From Trichoplax adhaerens (taxonomy: Eukaryota > Placozoa > Uniplacotomia > Trichoplacea > Trichoplacidae), in assembly GCF_000150275.1 (NCBI RefSeq), contig NW_002060947.1:914695-978694 (forward strand): 64,000 nucleotides of DNA, in the 5' to 3' direction. The notes beneath the pieces were generated by a model. That model saw only the letters and a list, made by a program, of their open reading frames with translations, was not told the origin of the DNA and searched no databases. The position numbers and the translations under genes are program-made. Positions within the stretch are counted from its first letter, which is position 1; each line of letters opens with the position of its first letter. Of the stretch, positions 57,456 through 64,000 are shown piece by piece.

Positions 57456-57776
57456 GCGAAAGTATACAAGTAGCCTGTACGTACGGGAACAGTGTTTAGT
57501 ACGGCTGTTACGGTGAAGTAGTTTGGCGCGCGTTTACGTTCTTCATTTTCATAGTGTACAGTTTTGCTTTGCTGCTTGTCCGACACTTTCAGCGGTCGTC
57601 ATAGTTGATGCAAAAGTTACTGCACCTATCTATCACTACCAATACAACTTTTTAAATTTACTATAGAAATATTTTGTAAACTTTTACTGCTGTAAGGCCA
57701 ATCCCTTGCCAAATTTCTCTTCTTACAAGCTATTTTGACACGGAATATCTTTGGAACAGATTGGATTGATCTGGAA

Positions 57777-57845
57777 ATGGCGCGATTCAAAGCTACTGCA
57801 AGAAAGAGTGACTCATGGCAAGCCAAGAAATTCTTCTATAAGAAA
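57777..57845 (+). CDS. candidate first exon of the importin-alpha-like gene
   Basis: ATG followed by 22 more codons, ending at a GTGAGT donor in phase 0, which fits the phase-0 start of the exon at 60046. The peptide MARFKATARKSDSWQAKKFF is basic and begins with RFK, as in the importin-beta-binding (IBB) region of importin-alpha (RFKNKGK...RRRR), but the arginine cluster is missing. If real, the intron to 60046 is 2.2 kb and contains repeat sequence. A further exon may be missing. Confidence 0.3.
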
Positions 57846-60045
57846 GTGAGTAATTGTGTTGATGTTGTGGATTCCATGATACTCTTATACTTCATGTTCT
57901 ATACCGGCTGCAATAGTATGCATGCCATGGATAATCATCCAAAAATATTTCCGGGTAGAATATTATTTTGAGGATGGGTAAATTTCCACACGGCAAGTTC
58001 TCGAATATAAGAGGTCGAAAAAATTTTTTCCAGAATCTCACTTTAATGTAAAATTGTTTTTCAAGTTAATAAAGTAATATGTGTCTTATACTCGTTTATG
58101 CACACAGTAGTCAATGGATACTAGCGTATTAGTTTATTTTAATTTTTTATTAAGTACAAGTACGTTGGAGTTAGATGATCTGCTAGTCGCCTTTCATAGT
58201 ATTGCAAGATTTTAAAGAATTTTCTCTTTATTTCTGGTGAAAAATTTGGCAACTTTTTTATTATGTATATTCTAATTTTATTTCTACGCGCGCCATTCTA
58301 CTTGGGTAATACCGTCGATTTTTCTGCTTGTTCAAAATTGCATCCATTGCAATAATTGAGACGCTATTGCTGCTGTAGTAAGCAAATACTCAACAAATCA
58401 TGATCGCTGCAGTGTTTCTATCGGACTGCATTGATTTCTACAGGCTTACTCAACCAAATCGCCGCTTTCTATCGTGGACTGTAGTGCGCAATAGTTTAAA
58501 CTAGTGATCGCTTTGAGAAAATGGAAACCAAGACTGTCGAAACAATGTAAACTGAAGTAAATTGCGTTATACTACACTGTTCATTGACAGTACAGTGGAT
58601 GAAAGTGTTGACGGTGACCCAAGTCATATACGAGTATATACAGTATATTATATATTATAGATTGTGATGATGATACGTTCGTTTGTGGTTTGTAGTATTA
58701 AATTTGTACCGTACGTTGGAGTCTAATGGATTAGACCTTCACGACTATAGGTGTGCTAAACAAGGACGCTAGGGCGCTCTCTATGTTCTGTATTTTTCAC
58801 GGCCTAATTGCAACAACATTATTATTTGTCCAAGAAAAAAGAACGATGAACGTCCCAGTAGCATATAGCCCCTGCAACTGCCATAAACCCACCAAGAAAA
58901 AAAGAGCCAAATTGACCCAACTGTATCACATGATTCAGTCTCACTCTTGCCTACAGTAGATGTCACTGTACAGTACAATACCGTACAGTGTTTACATTGT
59001 AAGGACAGTACTGTAGAAAAGATTTCCTTGTTTTGCATCCAGACGTCATACAGTACGTACTGTACGGTATTTTTATGTACCTTTAGGCGACTGTACTGAG
59101 TGTGCGTACAGTAGTGTTCTTGGTAGACTTTTCTGTCATTTTGATACCGTAATCTTCATTGTCACCAGCGAGTTTACTATGCATTTTCGTTCCTGATTGG
59201 TACCCAGCATAAGACACAGTATCTAGGCGCCAAGGAGCGCTCCATTTGAAAAAATAAAACAAGAGAAATCGAGTCCTACGCCTTAAAATGAAATTGACCG
59301 ATAGTTTATAAGCTGATGAGAAAATGTAAACTTACATCATAGTATTCAACAGCCAGCTACAGTGATGACAGGGTTAACGAATTACTCTTGCAACCATAAC
59401 TCGCTCATGCAACCGAAATAGAATACCTTGCTATCAAATGAATCGATGCAAGGACTATGATAGGCCGTAAGATTGAGCATAGCTCACATCCACTTGGGCT
59501 TTACCAAATGGATGGTGGTATCACCCACCAATGAAGGAATTAATGAATTGAGAATCGTTATGTCATTAATGGTAGTTGATTATTGCCTGACGGCAACTGG
59601 CAACGCATTCGGCGTCACTGGACTGCCTTGTTATTTCTATGCTGATTGAGCGATTGAAGTAGACATTGGTCTATAGAGAACCGTAGATGTAATTTACTAG
59701 CCTATGACAGGACGTACTGTACTGTTGTATATATATATGCACTTGGTAATTTAATTTGGATTTGTTGAGGACAATTCCATAGCTTCAAGTCAGGATACAG
59801 TACTGCACTGTATGTCTACGATTGTTGCCAAGGTGTTATTACCTTACTTTCAAATATCAACGATTACTACTAATTAAATGATTGCTTACGACACTGATTC
59901 CTAGATTAGAATCCTGAGGCTGTGTGATATCTTTACGAAGTGTTGGTAGATTGCTAAAATTGACTACTGGATCGTGGTTCTTTTTGCACCTACCTATAGC
60001 GATTTGTTGATTTTAAAACTTTGATCTCTTTTTTTTTTGACTTAG
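57846..60045. other. intron or intergenic DNA upstream of the armadillo gene
   Basis: No exon is supported. It contains the dispersed TACAG motifs of zone no. 4 (58586-59105). The 68-codon frame at 58753-58959 has some Lys-rich stretches but no splice context that I trust. Confidence 0.4.
58586..59105. repeat. dispersed TACAG/CTGTA motifs, zone no. 4
   Basis: TACAGTAC/GTACTGTAC motifs recur at about 58589, 58970-59010 and 59048-59110, sparser than in zones 1-3. They could be the worn edge of zone no. 3. Confidence 0.6.
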
Positions 60046-62750
60046 CTGACCGTAGAGAAGCTAAATGCCTTGAAAACTCAGATGAGATCGCGAGATCTGA
60101 ATACAGTTTTAACTGCTATCCGAGAATTTTGCCAGCATTTGCGAAATAGAGGTATCTTTGACAAGTAATTTGTAGAGTTCTAAATACAATCATCTGGCGC
60201 CTTAAATTACGAAAAGTTAGAATGTTCTTTCAGTGATTCACTCAAAATATAAAAGATATAGAGTTTTCGTCACGAACTAAAAATAATTTTGTAAGACCGA
60301 AGTGTCCAATACACTCTTTTGAGAAGTTTCTTAATTTTACCCATTCCAATGTGTGGTAGAATGGAAATAAGATGACATTTGCTAAATAGCTAACTTATTA
60401 TCTAACACAATGGATCAATATTATTGTTGATGCGTTTAGAATACAGAAAGTCTCTTATTCGACAAATTGTCGACTCCGAGCTTGTTCCAGTATTTGTAAA
60501 ATTTTTGCGATCGCCAAATGCTGAAATTGTTACTGAAGCCAGCTACGTCTTAGCCGTTGTTTCTAGCGGAAAAGTAGACGAAATGAGGCAAATTCTTAAT
60601 GATTTCCCTCGTCACCGCTACCCGAAATTGTTGGTTAGTAAAGATGTGGATCAGGACATCACTAAAGGTGCTATTCGCAACACCAAAGCAGTCGTACAAG
60701 CCGGTGCTGTGCCTCCTTTGATTGCATTGCTTTCACATGATGATGATGATGTCAAGCAAAATGTATGTATAACCGTAAAGTGTAGATATTTTTGAAATTG
60801 AACTTCAGTTTGAAAATCTATAAAAATAATGTTTACTATTCCGCTTTGGTGTAGTGTTTGTGGACCATAGGAAGTATCGCAGAAGATTGTGCTAAATACA
60901 GGAGCGATTTATTAGCTCAGAATATTTTGCCCCCGCTATCTCAGTAAGGATTCTGTGAATCGAGTGTCTTGACAGTACTTCTGTACAAACTTGTGAAATA
61001 ACAGTGCTCTAGCATTTTAAGCGTTTCACTTGACGATAGTACAGAAGTTTTTTTCTTCGAGGCTTGTCTTATTAAAATTCTGTAAATAAAAATTTTTCCA
61101 AGCGGAACAATCTAGTAATCCGTTAATTATGAATTATTTAAAGGATTCTTGAAAATGAGATGGCAAACCAAGAATTGTTAACTTATGGCGCATGGGCTTT
61201 CCGCTGTCTTTGTTATAAAAGGATAGCGCGTTCAGATAAACACGTTGTAAGTCATAATGAATCAACATAAGATGGAAAAATTAATATCGAAAATCATTTT
61301 TTAAACTTAAATATAAACCTTGTTTCTTGAACTTCTTCAAAGATACCTGCCGTAATCCCCATGGTTTGGCAGCTTCTTCAGTCTGAAAACATTTGCATTC
61401 TTAGTCATGTAACATGGTGTGTTGCGCGGCTGACCGATCCTACAAATGGAGCGATAGTCGATGAGCTTATAAACGTTGATCTATGCAAACGACTGATAGA
61501 GTTGATCCCGTAAGAATTACGTCATATTTCTGTACTTGATCTAGGCTATGGTAGTTATATGATAGATCCTTGCTTAAATATTTAGGCATCGGTATACTCC
61601 TCTGGTGAAGCCAGTAATGTTAGCAATTTCTAACATCATATCTCGTGGCCCAGTGCAAAGAAAGGTATTTACACGACCTTGTTTTTAATCGATTCGTGCA
61701 GTACGATTAGGGCATAACCACCCGTATCCAAAAATTGTCTACTTTAGATGCTAGTTGATTGTTCACCTTGGCAAAATATGGCTGTCTTTACTGACTATTT
61801 ACGATGCGACAACAACATTTTGATGGTTTTATGTAAAGTCGCATGGAAACTGATGTCTGATAAGGAGCAAATCCAGGTCATTAGAGCGTTGCGATAATAA
61901 ATATAATCTGTATCTTTGTTACTGTTATGAAAAGTGCGTTTTATTCTAAACCAAATGTATATTTTTAAACGATTGAAATGCAACAGTCCGCTATCGATTC
62001 CCAAATTCTGCCTAACTTGATCAGAATTGTACGCAAGAGAAGAGGCAGGAAACTACCTAACGAATTAGTAATGCTTATTGCCGATGCTGTTTTGGGTTCT
62101 GATGATCAACAGATATGGTAAGAAATTACTATCAAAAAAAATCTCTTCGTTAGGTACTAATATGGCCACTATTGTAGGTATATTGCTGATCAAAAGGCTG
62201 TCAGAGCTTTCTGTCTTACGTTGCCCAAAATATCAGATACGGACACGCTTCATGACGTTATTTCTGCACTACAAAGTATTTTGCGAGTTGGTGAGGATGT
62301 TAGGAAATTGGAAAATCAGTATGAAAATGCGTATGCTGCTGAATTTAAAGCTAAAGGTTGGTTTTAAAATTTCTGTCACTCTAAATAGTATTTTTAGTGA
62401 TAGCACTTAAGCATGTAATCAAAATATCTATGACGTGAGAGATTTTTGGCTGTATCACATTTAATGATTAAAAAGCCTTAGATATGTAGTGGAAGTGGGA
62501 TTTTAGTAGTTTTTCAAAGATATGTCTCAATTAAACTAGCTTCTTTTTTATTTTGCGAAAAGACGTTGAGTTTATGCAATCATTGGTTCAACATCAAGAT
62601 AAAGCTATTAGCAGGAAAGCACGTAGTATCATGTCTAAACATTTTCGCCAAAAGAGGAAAAGAACAAAACAGCAACCACAACAGCCACAGCAAGAACCAA
62701 AACAAGAGCAACAGGAAGGACAACAGGAAGAGCAACAACAAGAAGCTTAA
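60046..62750 (+). CDS. importin-alpha-like armadillo-repeat protein, divergent
   Basis: Ten exons with GT..AG borders and matching phases: 60046-60151, 60440-60762, 60855-60943, 61144-61246, 61343-61509, 61586-61664, 61748-61876, 61987-62117, 62178-62356, 62563-62750 (1494 nt, 497 codons; the first exon lies upstream). Importin-alpha binds nuclear localisation signals through a ladder of Trp and Asn residues on ARM repeats and hands cargo to importin-beta. Repeats seen in order include TKAVVQAGAVPPLIALL, CLWTIGSIAED, YGAWAFRCLC, VTWCVARLTD, VMLAISNIIS and VAWKLMSDKEQ. Several ladder Trp are kept, but Asn is replaced in all except one (Ser, Cys, Arg or others), so classical NLS binding may be lost. 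The second exon carries about 30 extra residues before TKAVV. The C-terminus is basic (RQKRKRTK) and then Gln/Glu-rich. It could be a diverged paralogue with another cargo or a scaffold role. Confidence 0.8.
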
Positions 62751-64000
62751 TATCTAAGAAATAGAACAATAACCATTGATGTCGATTTTAGCAATATTGA
62801 ACAGTATTTTACGATAATATATTAGTACATTTCGATGCCGTTAGACCTCACAGCACGGAATTGCCATACATTATAGATGGCTACGGTTTCTCTTGATTAT
62901 GACTTTTAAATATTCATTCATCTTTATCAGTTAACACGCTAATCCAGTAGCTTATGTAACATGTCCTTGTTTATGTATAATTGTCAAATTGATGTAGAAT
63001 ATCATCAAACAAAAGTGGTTGTCATAAAAGCCTGGGGTGGACCCTTTTTATAGATTTTATTTCAACTACTATTAATTTCTTTAATGGAAATCATTAGTAA
63101 TTGTACTGTACTACTCGTGTAAAGAATCCCATGTCAGGAAACCGGCTAGACATGTAATGCATAAACGCTAAAATATATTTTATTCAGTTCCGAATGTTTG
63201 TAATAATGTAGTTGATGCTAGATGTGATTTTAAGCCACCACAATTTGTGCATTGGGCAATGTGAGATTAGAATCCAATACAGTACAGTATTACAGTTAAA
63301 TATTAATTAGTTAGAAGGTATACGCCTAATTAAGTAGATTAATTTATTATTTTAATTAAGTTGACTGTAAGGAATCGTAGGGCGACAAACGTAGATCTAC
63401 ATGATGGTTGCAGAATGAAGATGTTGCAATTAACTTGATCACACTATTTTAAAGCAAAGTCATGAGTCTCTTGTTCGTTAAGGTTTATTAATTAACTATT
63501 AAAGCTATAAGAAATCGATCGATGTTGTGTCGAATGTATATTTCCATTTCGCTATTTGGAAGATTGTGATGGCCATTAAAGTGACTGAGTGCACAATCTA
63601 TCTATGGAATACAAGCCTAAATACGTGCATGCCCTACGCAGTAAACCGTAGATCGTATTTTATGCAGAAGCAGCCTACTGTTAGATAGCACATCTTAAAT
63701 ACTGTATTTAACGAAAAATTTGTAGTATTGCTTAAATACGTAATTATTGGCATTAGAAATTTCTGATATACTTTATTGAAAGAACTGGTAGTTTTCGTAA
63801 AATCCTAGCATTACAAGAGTAATAGCAAGCACTGATAGCCGCATGCATATTACAATGCTATGTAATGTTTAGCGTCGTTATACTGTAATTTACTGGTCAA
63901 GAGCGTTGTGATAGTTTTGCCTGCACACAATGTTACGCTGCATTGCTAAAAGCAAGTTATTGTACTATACTATAAATCCCTAGTCACATTTAGCTATTTA
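62751..64000. other. 3' flank of the armadillo gene, no further gene seen
   Basis: 1.25 kb of AT-rich DNA to the window end. No ORF, RNA gene or repeat block is supported beyond a short TACAGTACAGTA motif near 63280. Confidence 0.5.

Overview
The window reads as nuclear DNA of an early-branching animal. It is AT-rich, has introns with GT..AG borders, carries a string of single-exon cytochrome P450 genes, and holds an importin-alpha-like armadillo-repeat gene with many small exons. A placozoan (Trichoplax/Hoilungia type) is my best guess from gene style and content. That is an inference; no species marker is visible.

Layout. (1) About 0.2-17 kb: three tandem copies of a 4-coumarate:CoA-ligase-like (luciferase-like, ANL superfamily) acyl-CoA synthetase gene, all on + with the same 8-exon plan. 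Copy 1 (408-5656) is complete except for one in-frame stop in the ATP-binding P-loop. Copy 3 (about 6930-9120) is a decayed relic. Copy 2 (11849-16332) is intact. Exon 2 through exon 3 of copies 1 and 2 are almost identical although the rest has diverged, which points to recent gene conversion. (2) 18.0-55.2 kb: nine P450 genes of the CYP3-clan type, all on + and all intronless. Eight are intact (18013, 21911, 28373, 31978, 35897, 41108, 45925, 49686). The ninth (53692-55210) is a pseudogene with three frameshifts. A tenth copy seems to have lost its coding region, leaving only its flanks (43.5-44.3 kb). (3) 57.8-62.75 kb: a divergent importin-alpha-like gene on + with at least ten exons and a glutamine-rich tail.

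Between the genes are tandem repeats of 100-300 bp, blocks of a TACAG/CTGTA pentanucleotide repeat with inverted arrangements (26.7, 31.6, 56.6-57.5 and 58.6-59.1 kb), and several orphan exon-like segments. The clearest orphan is a calpain domain III piece on the - strand at 40385-40523.

How the genes may work together: acyl/aryl-CoA activation next to an array of endoplasmic-reticulum monooxygenases, all in one direction, looks like a local detoxification or lipid/aromatic metabolism cluster that has grown and shrunk by tandem duplication. The pair at 18.0 and 21.9 kb has glutamine where P450s normally carry the I-helix acid, so their chemistry may differ from ordinary monooxygenation. The shared function is inference; the sequence shows only linkage, orientation and family.
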